From Malania oleifera (Eukaryota; Streptophyta; Magnoliopsida; Santalales; Ximeniaceae), in assembly GCF_029873635.1 (NCBI RefSeq), contig NC_080423.1, positions 96,002,953 to 96,066,952 of the forward strand: a stretch of DNA of 64,000 bases, read 5' to 3'. How positions within the stretch are numbered: the first letter of the stretch is position 1; each line of letters starts with the position of its first letter. Positions 32,984 to 45,699 of the stretch are shown piece after piece. The notes beneath the pieces were generated by a model, which was given only the letters and a program-made list of their open reading frames with translations, did no database searches and was not told where the DNA came from. A program made the translations under genes and the position numbers.

Positions 32984-33860
32984 ATGGAGGAGAGCACTGA
33001 CAACATGATCAGATTGACTGCATTTAACTATGCAATCTGGAGGCCAAAGATGGAGGATCTTTTATATATTAAAATTTGTGGAAACCCATCATAATACTAA
33101 TCTAAAAATCGACGACTGCGATGGATAATAAAGATGACAACAAATCGACAACGCCAGTTGTCACCGATGCTAGTAGCAAACCTCCATCATTTACAGACAG
33201 TGATTGGGCGGTGCTAAATTGGAAGTGTGCCGCCCAAATCTGCCAATGGATTGACAAGAGCATTTCCCAAAATTTTGCCAATGAACACGATGCTTACGTT
33301 CTTTGGCAAAAATTAGAGAAAATGTATTCGAGGACAATCGCATAAAATAAAGCGAATCTGATGTGACGACTTGTGAACTTGATGTACAAAGATGGGAACA
33401 GTATCTCTGAACACATGAGTGAGTTCCAAGGTATCATAGATCAACTCAAATCTATGAAAATGATGGTAGATGATGAGTTGTAGGCATTATTGTTGATAAG
33501 TTTCTTGCCCAAGAGTTGGGACACACTAGTTGTGTCTGTCGGCAACTTAGCTCCTGACGACAAACTTACCATGAAAATGGTCAAAGACAGAATGTTGAAT
33601 GAAGAGTCTTGGAGAAAAGACGAGGGATATACTCCTGAGTATGACGCGCTTGCCATAGAAAATCGAGACAAGCTAGAATGGCACAGGAGAAGCAAAAGTC
33701 GAAATTCTTGTGGCCAAAGTAAAAAAGGATGATCAAAGTCAAACTTCAGACACGACAAGAAGTGTCATCATTGCAGTAAGCCTAGACACTTCATTCGAGA
33801 ATGTAGGAAATTAAAGGTGGAATGGTCCAAAAATAAGGACTGAAATAACAAAGATGAGCC
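32984..33860 (+). pseudogene. Copia gag remnant
   Basis: Starts MEESTDNMIRLTAFNYAIW (32984). A UBN2-type gag follows in broken frames: DAYVLWQKLEKMYSRTIA (33292-33345), LISFLPKSWDTLVVSVGNLA and KLTMKMVKDRMLNEES (33493-33612). A CCHC knuckle C-H-H-C-S-K-P-R-H-F-I-R-E-C lies at about 33765-33806. Frames are interrupted by stops at about 33091, 33343 and 33482. Confidence 0.85.
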
Positions 33861-33939
33861 TCGTACAAATGACACCACAACCATCGCTGATAAAATTGTC
33901 ATTATAGGAGATGACAATTGTGTTAATCTTGCAAGTCAA

Positions 33940-35000
33940 GATTCAACATGGGTAGTTGACACCTGTGCTTCTTACCATGTAACCCTAAGGCTGGATTTTT
34001 TCTCATCTTACACTAGCGGTGATTTTGGACGCGTGAAGATGGGAAATGAAGGTATATCCAAAATTACTGGAATCAGAAATATTGATTTAGAAACTAACCT
34101 TGGACGCATATTACTTTTGAAAGATGTGAGGCATGTTCCTAACATCCGCCTCAACTTGATTTCGGTCGGAAAACTTGATGATGATGGCTACGGTAATTAC
34201 TTTAGTGAAGGTAAGTGGAAACTCACAAAAGGTAATTTGGTAGTAGCCAAAGGCAAGAAAGAACCATCTCTCTATATTACAGAAACTAAGCTATTTAAAG
34301 GAGAGGTAAATGCAGCAAGAAAGGAGGTTCCCACTGAGCTATGACATAAGCGACTTGGCCACATGAGCGAGAAAGGGATTAAAATCCTTTCTAGGAAAGA
34401 ACTCTTGAGTACACCCTTGAATACCTGTGTTGACTATATCATGGGGAAACAACACTGAGTTGCTTTTCATAGCACCCCACCATATAGATAAGCTAATATT
34501 CTTCTAGATTTAATACACACTAATGCTTGTACAATGCGATCCAAAACACTTGGAGGCGCTATTTATTTTGTAACATTTATTAATGACCATTCTAGAAAGG
34601 TGTGAGTCTTTGCCTTGAAAACTGAAGATCAAGTGCAAGATGTATTCAAGCAATTTCATGTAAAAGTTGAAAGAGAAACTGGCAGATAGTTAAAGTGTGT
34701 ACGTGCAAATAATGGCGGTGACTACTATGGGCCTTTTGAAGAATATTGTAGAAGCTTTGGAATTAGACTAGAGGAATCAGTACCAAAGACACCTCAACAC
34801 AATGGTGTTGCAGAGAGGATGAACAGATCCATCTGTGAGAGAGTTAGGTGTATGCTCTAAAATGCAAAACTTCCAAAACCTTTTTGGGGAGAGGCAATGA
34901 GGATAATGGTTGATTTAATCAACCTTTCTCCATCAGTTCCATTGAATTATGATGTATTGGAAGCAATCTGGACAGGTAAGGATATTTCTTACAAACATAA
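33940..35000 (+). pseudogene. Copia protease and integrase remnant
   Basis: Protease motif reads WVVDTCAS (33949-33972) where the family has D-T/S-G-A-S. RHVPNIRLNLISVGKL follows (34132-34179), then the GAG-preintegrase HKRLGHMSEKGI (34347-34382). The integrase core has HTNACTM where HxD is expected and RANNGGDYY where S-D-N-G-G-E-Y is expected, but keeps HNGVAERMNR. Both catalytic Asp therefore read Asn. Stops replace conserved Trp/Gln at several places. Confidence 0.85.
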
Positions 35001-35579
35001 AAAGTATTTGGTTGCAGGGCTTTTGTTCATATCCCAAAAGACGAAAGGTCAAAGCTTGATGTAAAGGCCAAGCAATGTATCTTTATAGGTTATGCTCATG
35101 AAGAGTTCGATTATAGACTTTGGGATCCTATCAACAAAAGGATCATTAGAAGTCGAGATGTGGTGTTTCTAGAAGATCAAACAATTGAAGATTTCGAAAA
35201 ATTAGAGAAGTCATAGACAGATGAAGCTCCAGTCAATCTGGAGCCTGTATCCCCATCTACAAGTTCTGTTGATGGGGGAGCAACATCAGAATCTGATGAT
35301 CATAGTTTGACAGATGATAGTGCTGAACCAGAACCAATCCCAGAAGAGGTTCTAGTAGAACCACAACCTAGAAGGTCCACTAGAGAGCGAAAACCAAGTT
35401 GCTGATACTCTCCCAGTGAGTATGTGATGCTCATTGACAAGGGAGAACCAGAGAGTTACTAGGAAGCCATTAATGATGAACACAAGAATGAATAGGTAAA
35501 AGCCATGCAAGAGGAAATGAAATCCTTGCACGAGAACCACACATTTGACCTGGTAAAGTTACCCTAAGGTAAAAAGGCT

Positions 35580-36989
35580 TTAAAGAACAAATGGGTATTT
35601 AAAGTTAAAAATGAACAAAACAATTCACAATCATGGTACAAGGCAAGGTTGGTTGTAAAAGGTTTTGGTCAAAAGAAAGACATTGATATTGATGAGATAT
35701 TCTCACCCGTGGTAAAAATGCATTCGATTCGAGTTGTTCTTGGTTTAACAGCTAGCCTAAATTTGGAAGTTGAACAACTTGATGTGAAAAGTGCCTTCTT
35801 ACATGGCGATCTTAATAAGGAGATCTATATGGACCAACCTGAAGGGTTCCAAGATAAACGTAAATAAAAACTTGTGTGTAGATTGAAAAAGAGTTTATAT
35901 AGATTGAAACAGGTATCAAGACAGTGGTATAAAAGGTTTGACTCATTCATAGAGCAAAATGGCTACAACAGAACAACTGCTGACCACAACATTTTCACCA
36001 AGAAATTTTCTGATGGTGACTTTATAATTTTGCTACTATACGTTGATGAAATGTTAATTGTTGGTCATGATGTTAGCAAAATTAACAAGCTAAAAAGGGA
36101 GCTAAGCAAGTCCTTGCCAGGAAAGACTTGAGGCCAGTTAAGCAGATTCTTGGCGTGAGAATTACTCATGATAGACATAAGCGAAAAATTTGGTTATCTC
36201 AAGAACAATATATTAAAAAGGTTCTTGAAAGGTTCAATATGAATAATGCTAAATCTACAAGTTCCCCACTTGCTAGTCATTTCAAGCTGAGTGTTAGATA
36301 GTGTCATTCAAATGTGAAGAAAAAAATCAGAAATGACGAAAGTGCCTTATGCATCAGCAGTCGGCAGTCTGATGTATGCTATGGTACGCACAAGGCTAGA
36401 CATTGCTCACGCAGTTGGCGTGGTGAGCAGGTTCCTTTCAAATCGTGGTAAGAAATAGTGGACAACTGTCAAATGGATACTCAGGTATCTTAGAGGTACA
36501 ACCAGTCAATGTTTATGTTTTGGTAATGCTAATCCTATACTTGAAGGTTTTACAGATGCATATATGGCTGGTGATGTGGATACCAGAAAATCCACATTTG
36601 GATATCTAATGACATTTGCAGGGGGAGCAATTTTGTGACAATCACGACTATAGAAGTGTGTTGCTCTACCCACCACAAAAGTATAGTACATCGCAGTTAT
36701 TGAAGGCTGTAAGGAGATTTTGTGGATGAAGAAGTTCCTAAAAGAGTTAGGAAAAAGCCAAGAAAGGTATGTCCTATATTGTGACAGTCAAAGTGCAATC
36801 CATCTATGCAAGAATCCAGCTTTCCATTCCAGATCCAAATACATTGATGTCAGGTATCATTGGATACATGAAGTGTTAGAGAAAAAGCTATTACAACTTG
36901 ATAAAATTCACACAAATGATAACAGATCTGATATGATGACAAAATCTCCACATAAAGAAAAACTAAAAATTTGCAAAGTTACTACATGA
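35580..36989 (+). pseudogene. Copia reverse transcriptase and RNase H remnant
   Basis: RT is recognisable over long frames: ARLVVKGFGQKKDIDIDEIF, SPVVKMHSIR, LNLEVEQLDVKSAFLHGDL (35642-35840), CRLKKSLYRLKQVSRQWYKR (35877-35936). The catalytic box reads Y-V-D-E (36039-36050) instead of Y-V-D-D. RNase H: ILWMKKFLKELG, YCDSQSAIHLCKNPAFHSR and KYIDVRYHWIHE (36717-36875). Stops at about 35865, 36129 and others. Confidence 0.88.
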
Positions 36990-37026
36990 CTAATGGAACC
37001 CTCCACATAGTCGGGAGAGGGAGATT

Positions 37027-37307
37027 TGATGGGTCCCTCCATGTGGAGGGAACCAATATGTATCAAAGAGTTGGCAAAAGGGGGTAGGAGAGTTGTTTTC
37101 TTTTGACAAATTGTAGAAGAAGAAAAATTTCTGCAGCCTACCCACTTTGATAAAAGTAGCAAACGCGTTTTTTGTTGAAGGAAGAAAAATAATCCACCAT
37201 TGTTGACAAAGGCAGAAGTTTCTACATGTAGGCATACTGCCTACAAATAGGATGCTTCATATGCATCAATATATGCATAAGAGAAATTTAGAGAAAGTTA
37301 AGAGTAT
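37027..37307 (+). repeat. 3' LTR of copia element, left piece
   Basis: Matches 32334-32640 of the 5' LTR, including ctacaaatag in place of the TATA box. It breaks off at agagtat, where the nested element starts. Confidence 0.88.
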
Positions 37308-39429
37308 TAAAAACTAAGGTGTAGTCCCAAGAGGAGGGGGGTGAATTGGATTTAAAAAATTTCTTTTAATTCTTTTCAAGAATCCTTCACTTCTTTTTTT
37401 TTTTTTAATGAATTCTTTACTTCTTGTTGATTTATTTAAATAATAAATACTTAAAAACAAAATTCAATCCACAACCAACAAAGTACTTAACCAATCAATC
37501 AACCAATCAACCTTCCAATCATTCACAATATTCAAACTAAGATAGAAGATTCAACTTGTGTTTGTTTGTAGCCCCGTGGTTAATGAATTTGCTTTCTTAA
37601 AATGAGATGCAAACCAATACTCTTTCCAAAAACTTAGACGTTAAATAAACTTTCAGTTTAATGAGTCTTTGAGTGTTTCACCAATCAATGTACTCCTTTA
37701 CAGTTTCCGCAAAGAATGGATCAACTAACATACTCCTTTTCGGTTTTCACAATCCCAAAAACAAATTAAGCTTAAGTTTACTTAATATCAAATCCACGTA
37801 ATGTTTATGATTAACGAATTTAAAACATCCACGCAGTTTGTATATGCTGTAAGTAAAGAAAGTAAGGGAAAAAGAGAGTGAGACCACAGTTTTTACGAGG
37901 TTCAATTTATACCCAGCCTATGTCCTCGCCTTTGGTAAACCACCAAAGGATTCATTAAAACCAATTTCTTTGTCGGGTGGAACAACACCGTTTACACACT
38001 CCTTTGATTAGGTTAGAGCCCGCCTCTCCAAACGATATACCTTCGTTCAGTCACTCATTCAATTAGGTTAGAGCAGCACCTCTCTAAGGGATATCCCCTC
38101 ACTTAGCCAACGACCCAACAATCCTGGAATCGTCACAATCTACAAGAGATAAAACAAATAGATGTGTACAAAAAGTGCTCTCACAAAGAGCTGATTAGTA
38201 CAAGTTAAATCTATATACTTCAATCAAATTCACAATATGAAATACAATTGAAGCTTAAAAGAGATTTAACCAAATTTTCCTTCTAGATGAGAATCAACAA
38301 TTCAGAAAGACAGAGAAGGATTGATTAGTTGCTTCCAAAAAAAATCTTAACAATTCAAATGTGATGAGGGCATGAGAGCTTTTAAGAGTGAGAGTTTCAG
38401 GTTTGAGAATTGATTTTCAATTGCTTGGTATAATTTAATTGACAAAACCATGTATTTATAGAGTGAGTTTCTTTGTCTCCCAAGTTGCTTGAAGTATCCC
38501 CCAAGTTTTTATAACTTTTAGATTTAAAAAACAAACTAATTTTTAGAATTTTCTCGTTAAAGTTCAAAATTTAAATTTTCGTAAGGTTAGTTGCTGACTA
38601 GGTGACTGGGTGGGTGTTTATACAAGGTCAGCTGGCTGGACAGGCGACTGAGACCTTTCTGTCTCCCAAAAATTAATTCTGTTAATTGGTCAGTCGGCTG
38701 ATTGAATACAGTTCATTTCGGTCAATTAGCTGACCAGACAATTTGCTAAGTTGCTGACAACTTCAACCCCATTTTAGTATTTTGGTCATAACTTTTTCTA
38801 TATAACTCTAATTTTGATGTTCTTTGTGTCAAAAGAAAGGTAAAAGAAAATACTACAACTTTCATGTTGAACACTTTTTAAAATAATGAGTTTTTGATAG
38901 AGAAAAAGACATATCAATGCAGATGTAAAAAAAATAATAGCATTTGGAAAATCCTTTTTTTGGTGCTTTTAATTCCAAAAATAATTTTAACCATTTTGAA
39001 ATATCTTTTGACCTTATAAAAATATTTTCCAAGTATTTTAAAAGGTATCTAGGTCCAAGAAATTAACTTAAGAGCTTCTTGTATCCATATTGAAATCTAA
39101 TGAAGTACTTACATAATGACTTCTTAGATTTTTTTGATATTCTTGAACACTTAGGTCTTTATGCTTTGTCTTGACCCTTTCTTCAAGCTTTAATATCAAG
39201 TTTATCCTCTCATAGTCGTCAAGCTTTAATATATTATCAATGCTTGTAAGTATTCTTTAAGCTTCATATGATCATGTTCCTTTGAAATATAAACTTTAAT
39301 TGATCATTGTGAGTACTTGACATTGCTTTCATATATGTGAGATCTGAAATATCATCACTCAACCAAATATGTTAAGTTCCACTTGTTTGTTATTATTAAA
39401 ACAGGATGTTAAACCTTGTAAGACCAACA
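37308..39429 (-). repeat. LTR of nested gag-only element, left copy
   Basis: 2122 bp, from (T)AAAAACTAAGG to CCAACA; the other copy starts TGAAACTAAGG. A TATA-like tctataaatacatg reads on the minus strand at about 38449-38463. Confidence 0.85.
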
Positions 39430-39444
39430 ATCTCCCCCTTTTAA

Positions 39445-40955
39445 TGATGACAAATAATGAGCAAAATTATGAGTAAGCCTTAAAAATACTCTCTTTTTCA
39501 ATAAGCATCATCTTCAACATATTTGCAAAGATCATTCAATATCATGCATATCAATACCAATTTCAAGATCATTCAATATCATGTACTTCTCCCATTTGTC
39601 AAATACTTCTCTCCCTTTTGAAATATAATTCTCATGTTTCAAAATTTCAAAAGATTTTAATACCAAACTCAATTTTCTATTTTTGCTCAAAACTTCTTCC
39701 CCTTTTAACATCAATAAAAAAGAGTAGGATATAAACAAAATAAATCATATTTTTGAGCATATGAATATTAATAATGCATATCAAGTATATGATGCCGATT
39801 TAGATTTTATTAATTCTAATTCCAATTGAACTTTTGAATTTTTAATACCAAACTCAAATTGAAAAATTATGATACCAATAAAAAATAATTCATGATACCA
39901 AAAAAAGTTAGGGAAAAACAAAATACAAATTATGAGTCATAATACTCCCCCTAAATTTAATACATTCAGATTTGATACCAATTATACTTTCTAAATTTAT
40001 CGTCCATGTTTCAAACATTTGATGTATATGCTCATGGATATCAAATACCAATATCGTATCAATTTCATAATTTACTCATAGGTATAATTATACTTATCAT
40101 GCTCAAATACCAATTTATATATTCATGGATACTAATACACTTTACAAATACCAATGTTAATGTCACATCAGGCACAACTCATGAATACTCTATTATTTAG
40201 ATTCAAATTTATCCATTTATCCATGTGATTCATCATAAACATACATTGCCAAAAATTTATCAAATCATATCAAAATTCATGTTTCTAAATCATGCTTCAT
40301 AATTTTATGTTCAAATTTTTAAAATATAGTGAGCCATAAATTATCAATATTTTCATTGTCTTTAAAAATTTCAAGATACCAAATTTAAGATGTACACATG
40401 TATCATATTGCATTCATATAAGCATAGAGTAAATCATATCATGTGCTTTGTACTATACTCTTGCTTGGATTGTTCTTATGTTCCTCAAGTATTTTATTTC
40501 AAACTTGTTTAATAGTTTTTCCTTCAATCAGTCGGTTGAGCTTTTGTCCAGTCGATTGACCTATACTTTCTCTTTAAAGGTTTTGTTCAGTCAGTCGACT
40601 GACAATTCTTCTGCCAAACTTTCTTCTTTATCAATAAGTTCTATTTGCTTCAGATTTTTTTTTTTTTTGATTTCATTTAAACATCCAAACTTTATGTATC
40701 CTAATTCTTTCTATTTTATGTCTTGTATGATTCATTCGTTGATTTGAGGCCAACAATTTTCATGAGTTTCAATAAGATAAGGTTGAATAATTTTATCCTT
40801 ATTCTCTATTTCAATTTATTAAATATATTTTTATGATGTTCCATAAATTTAATATCAATTGAAGTTTTAGTATTTCATTTTTGGTACCCATATTTTCTTG
40901 GGTTTAAATGGTTTAAAAAGGGATGTTTCTTTAATTCTCCAAACTTGTTTAGTCT
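39445..40955. other. Non-coding AT-rich interior of the nested gag-only element
   Basis: Lies between the polypurine tract and the end of gag, where pol would sit in an autonomous element. No RT, integrase or protease similarity was seen in any frame. It includes a small cluster of cagtcgg/cagtcgactg motifs (about 40525-40605) also seen in the LTRs. Confidence 0.5.
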
Positions 40956-41661
40956 TCACACCCTTTTTTTAAATGGACATTCAAACTTTATATGCCTCTT
41001 TTTCTTACATTGATAGCATATGGTGTTAGTGTAGGCATTAGAAGATGAGCTAGCATAATCTTTGAATGCTTTAGAAAAATAACCCATGTAAAGATTCTTT
41101 TTATTTTTATTTTCAATCCCATTAAATCCAATGCCTTCTTTGTTTAAGGTCATCCTTTGTGAGCCTATCATTTTGTTAAAGTTTTCCTTTCCTTTTGTGA
41201 AATTGTAAATTATCTTTTCTTTATCTTCCATTTGATTTTTGAGATTATTTATCTCAATATCTTTCTTGTCATCAACATTCTTTTGTGATTTCTCTAATTC
41301 TTGAGATAATTTTCTAATTTTATCCTCTAATTCAGAAATACATGTCTTTCTCATATTCCATAGAGGATATGGATCGAAGATCTTCTATCATCATTTCATT
41401 CTTGCTTTCTAATTTCTTGATTTTCAAGCCTTTTTCTTTTTCAGTAAGATTTTTAGCTTCTAATTCTTTTATTGCAGTTTCATACTTATTTTCTATTTTC
41501 TTGAGTTTTGAATCTTTATCATTTTCAGTAATCTTAATTGATTCTAGCTCTTTCATCATCCCATCATTCTTGTTTTTCAACGATGTGTTTTGTTTAGTTA
41601 CTTTGATTAGCATCTTATGTACTTTGAATAAATCATTTTGAAATTTTTCATAAGATGACAT
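40956..41661 (-). pseudogene. Gag C-terminal part: coiled coil plus zinc knuckle
   Basis: Two overlapping minus-strand frames. 41661-41332 begins MSSYEKFQNDLFKVHKMLIK and continues in heptad-like Glu/Lys/Leu repeats. 41354-40956 continues ELEDKIRKLSQELEKSQK and ends in a CCHC-type knuckle C-Y-Q-C-K-K-K-R-H-I-K-F-E-C (with Arg for the usual Gly). A frameshift separates them. Interior of the gag-only element. Confidence 0.75.
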
Positions 41662-41732
41662 GCTCTCATCATTTGATTCATCACTGCTATAACCATTAAC
41701 CGATTAGGATGAGGAGCTTCCCTCATCGTCCC

Positions 41733-41776
41733 TGTAGACACCCTATTTTTGCCCTAACCAAACAGAACAAGGGGTC

Positions 41777-41831
<55 letters not shown>

Positions 41832-42035
41832 TTATTAATATTATTTTCCTATATTATTAGTACTTTACTTATATTTTTATTATCATTATTATTATTATTT
41901 TTCATTTTTTATTACTAGTACTTTTATTATCTTTATTTTATTTTTACTTTACTATACTTATTTTTATTTTTCATTTATTTTGTTGTTTTTGATATATCAT
42001 TATTATTATTATTATTACTTTTTGTATTATTACTC

Positions 42036-42084
<49 letters not shown>

Positions 42085-42135
42085 TTACTGATAATACTTT
42101 ATTTTTATTTTTACCATAGTTATTTATTATTATTT

Positions 42136-42167
<32 letters not shown>

Positions 42168-44634
42168 CTTATGGATACTTATATTATTATGATACTTATT
42201 ATTAATATTATTTCCTTTTTCATTATTACCATAAGAATAAAAGCATAAAAAAAAAGAGAAAAAGAAAAAATAAAATCAAGAAAGGAAAGTTTCTTAGGGT
42301 TTTTCAATTTTTTTTATAAAGCAAAGGGGGCAGCGCACAGCTAGAGGCGCACAGGAAACCAAAGAAAAAAAAAAGAAAGAGTCTGCTTCTTCTTCTTCTT
42401 CTTCCAGAACACCCGTCATCTTCTTCCCTCTTCCCCTTGATCTCTGGCCACTCCCATCAACTCCGACAACCCCAGCAGCCATTGGAGGTACGCACACAGC
42501 ATCTAACACACGCAGCAGCAACAACCACCGTCACCCCAGCTACCACAGCCGAGAGCCACTCAGCTTTGCAGCCCCTCTGCACAGCTCCAGCAACACCATT
42601 GCTACCTCCTTCATCCTCACACTCCACCAACATCCAGCAGATTCCACGGCCACGCAGCTCTAGCAATCCTCCCAGCCACCGAAGCCTGCTGCTTCTTCTC
42701 TGCGCACAGGTCCTGCTGCTGCTGCATGAACCGCCACCTCTTCGGCCACTTATAGTCGCCGCCGCTTCCCCATGAGCCTCCAGCAACCATCGCCGTCTCC
42801 GGCATCCGTCCCCATTCCTTCATCCCACGGTGAGTCTCCTGCCCTTCCGCATGCAAACACGTGAATACACACGCACACAAACACGATGCACATACACACA
42901 CACACGCTGAAACTCACAGTGAGTTTCCTGCCTTCAAACACACACACAACACTCATACCCTTTTTTTTTTCTTGTATTTTATTTTATTGCATACCCCTTG
43001 TGATAATCCATGATCAGTTTTCATTTTATTTTATTGTAGGTTTTATTTTTATTTTTTATTTTTTTACTTTTCCTGCAACATGTGTCTCAGAATTTAATGT
43101 CCATGTTCATATTTTGTGATATTTATTGCAATCTTGAGGTTTATATTGTTATCATATGAGTTTAAAGGTTTTAATGTTAATATCCATATTAATTTTTTAT
43201 TTTTATTTTTTTCTCTGGTGTATCATTGTTTATATAAAATAATTACTGTCATGTTGTAAAGTATTTATTGAGGTGTTTTTCACATTATATGTGTATTATT
43301 ATTATGGTCTTATTTTATTTATTTATTTATTTTTTTTGGGTATTTATGATTTATTGTTATAAATTAACTTTAGTATTGACATCATGTTTTATATATGTGT
43401 AAACTTTTTATATGTTTTAATGACTAGTATACATGTTCATATTTTCACTTCTTGTTATATTATTCAAAGTTCTAGATTTGCAGTTGTATTATTCAAACTC
43501 TCATTATCTTCATATTATTGCATATATTGTATATTTATTTTAGGGATTGGCTAATTCCATAATTTCATCTTATTTGTTTTCATGTTTGTTTTTAACTTTT
43601 AGGGTTTGATTTATTGGCGAGTTCTTAAATGTTTCCTTTATTCTTAATATTAGGGTTTTGTTAGTGCTATGTTAAAGTTTTGATTATTTATAATTAGGGT
43701 TTTTGCATGTATTTGTTAAAATGTATTATTATCATATTGTATAGTTATTAAAATTATGATATATATGTATTATTAGTATAGTAGTATTATTATGGTATAA
43801 TATTAATATTTACGTATTAAGATATGTATATTATTGTGGTATATGTGTATAAGTATTCTAGTAGTATTGTTATAATATATGTGTATTACTATTGCTAATA
43901 GTGTGATATAGGTATATTATCATTCTAATAATACTATTATTGTACAATGTTAGTACTTACGTGTTACGATATATAATATTAAAATATTGTTTTAACATTT
44001 ATATGTTATTAATATTATGAGATATATATATATGTATCACTATCATAGTAGAATAGTTATTACATGTAGTGTATTATCATTATGATGTATTAGCCTTATT
44101 ATTATCATATATATATATTTTTTATTTTTTACTATTTTCTATGTTTCTATTGTATTGCAATATTTACTATTTCTAGTATTTTTGTATTATTGTATTAAGT
44201 ATTTTCGTATTTATATCCCTATGATTTAATTGCGGGGGGTATTAGCCTTTGGGCTTCACGTACCCTAAGCTCTGAGGGAATATATATATGTATATATTTA
44301 TTTATTTATTTATATTTTACATGTATTTATAAATTCATAAAAAGGAATAATTTAAAGAATTATTAGATTAACTTAGGGATAATTTCAAATTAATTAGGTA
44401 CCGTTCGTAAGGACGGGCGCGTAGGGGGTGCTCGTACCTTCCCTTCGCGTAACCGAACTCCCGGCCCCAACTCTGGTAATGTAGACCGATTCTACCCCTA
44501 ATGGGGTAGTAATCATGTGTTCTAACCGCACTAAAGGTTAGTGGCGACTCCGATATCCATGTTTTTCCATGAAAATATTAAAATGATTTTAATTTCGCCG
44601 CCCGGGGCACACGAGCTCCCGGGACGTCGTGACA
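41733..44634 (+). mobile_element. Solo LTR (2.9 kb) of the 51840 element family
   Basis: Begins TGTAGACACCC and ends CGTGACA, the same ends as the LTRs at 51840 and 60843. It shares the (ATT)n left part, the GC-richer middle and the conserved 3' block (accgttcgtaag, gggcgcgtagggggtgctcg, gtggcgactccgat). Gag sequence of the nested element flanks both sides. The 5-bp flanks gtccc (41728) and gttcc (44635) differ at one base, consistent with an aged target duplication. No internal region or second LTR is present. Confidence 0.85.
41779..42220. repeat. (ATT)n-rich tract within the solo LTR
   Basis: Long uninterrupted ATT runs (for example 41779-41830, 41997-42017 and 42036-42085). Frames here give poly-isoleucine or poly-tyrosine and are not genes. 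Confidence 0.9.
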
Positions 44635-44759
44635 GTTCCATACCATAAAAAAAGTTTAAGCAATCTCTTGGTCACTTGATTCACATTCTGAACTACTTGT
44701 ACTATCCCAAGTAGTGGCTTTCATGGTCTTTTTGTTTTTTTTCTTAGACTCTTTTTTAA

Positions 44760-45643
44760 GTAGTGGACATTCTGATTTTATATGTCCAACTTTGTTGCAA
44801 TTATAACATGTAGGAGTTTTATTTTTAGATTTCTTTTTTCTAATTTCTTATTCTTCTGATTCGGAGTTTTGGTTTCTTTTTTTTAATTTGTTTTTCCTTC
44901 TAAGGATTTTTGCAAGTTTCTTAGATATGAAGGCTAGTTCATCTTCATCCATCTCTTCTTCACTACTAGAGTTTTCTTTTGATTCTTGGACTTTGATTTT
45001 TCCATTCCTTGACATTTCACATGTGAGTAGAGAACCTATTAGTTCATCTAAAGAAGTGGTTTTAAGGTTCTTACCTTCCGTTGTTGCAGTGACCTTTGGT
45101 TCCCATATAGGTGGCAGCCCTCTAAGAATTTTTCTTATCATCTCATAGGTAGTGTAGGTTTTTCCTAAGACATTTAGAGAGTTTATTAGTGTACGTGCTA
45201 GTTATAGATTCATTTGAGTTTATCTTAAATGCTTCATATTCGCTTGTAAGCATATCAATCCTATTATCCCTAACATCTATAGTGCTTTCGTAAATTACCT
45301 CAAGTTTGTCCCATATTTCATTGGCTGATTTGCAAGTCATGACTCTATTAAATTCATTTATATCAAGAGTAGAGTATAAAACATTCATAACACTAGAATT
45401 AACTTGCAGCACCTTATGATCTAAGTCTGTCATATCAATTGTCTCCTTAGGAACTTGTTTTCCATCTACTAGTTTAAAGGGAATTAGGCAACCATCCATG
45501 ACAACCTCCCAAGCTTTCCAATTCATAGTTTGAAGATATATTCTCATACACTGCATCCAAAAAGTATAGTTCAAACCACAAAAGATAGGTGACCAAGTTG
45601 AGGATTGACACTCTTCGAAGGGAGTTACTCTTATGTGTGCCAT
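44760..45643 (-). pseudogene. Gag N-terminal part of nested copia-type element
   Basis: The frame 45643-45143 encodes MAHIRVTPFEE, then NYTFWMQCMRIYLQ, MTCKSANEIWDKLEVIYEST and ESITSTYTN, a UBN2-type copia gag. The frame 45141-44848 continues MIRKILRGLPPIWEPKVTA and SLDELIGSLLTCE. A second CCHC knuckle C-Y-N-C-N-K-V-G-H-I-K-S-E-C follows (about 44812-44766). A frameshift separates the two frames near 45142. Confidence 0.85.
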
Positions 45644-45699
45644 TAGATCTTTCTATAACTACTTATTAAGATTTGTTATAATCCCTCTCTGATACCAAT

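Noticed and set aside
41709-42192. Poly-isoleucine and poly-tyrosine open frames
   Set aside because: They are translations of ATT microsatellite DNA in an LTR. The same applies at 51890-51956, 54140-54340 and 60880-61044.
42437-42786. Open frames on both strands in GC-rich DNA
   Set aside because: They lie in the leader part of the solo LTR, have low-complexity Ser/Pro/Leu composition, and match no family.
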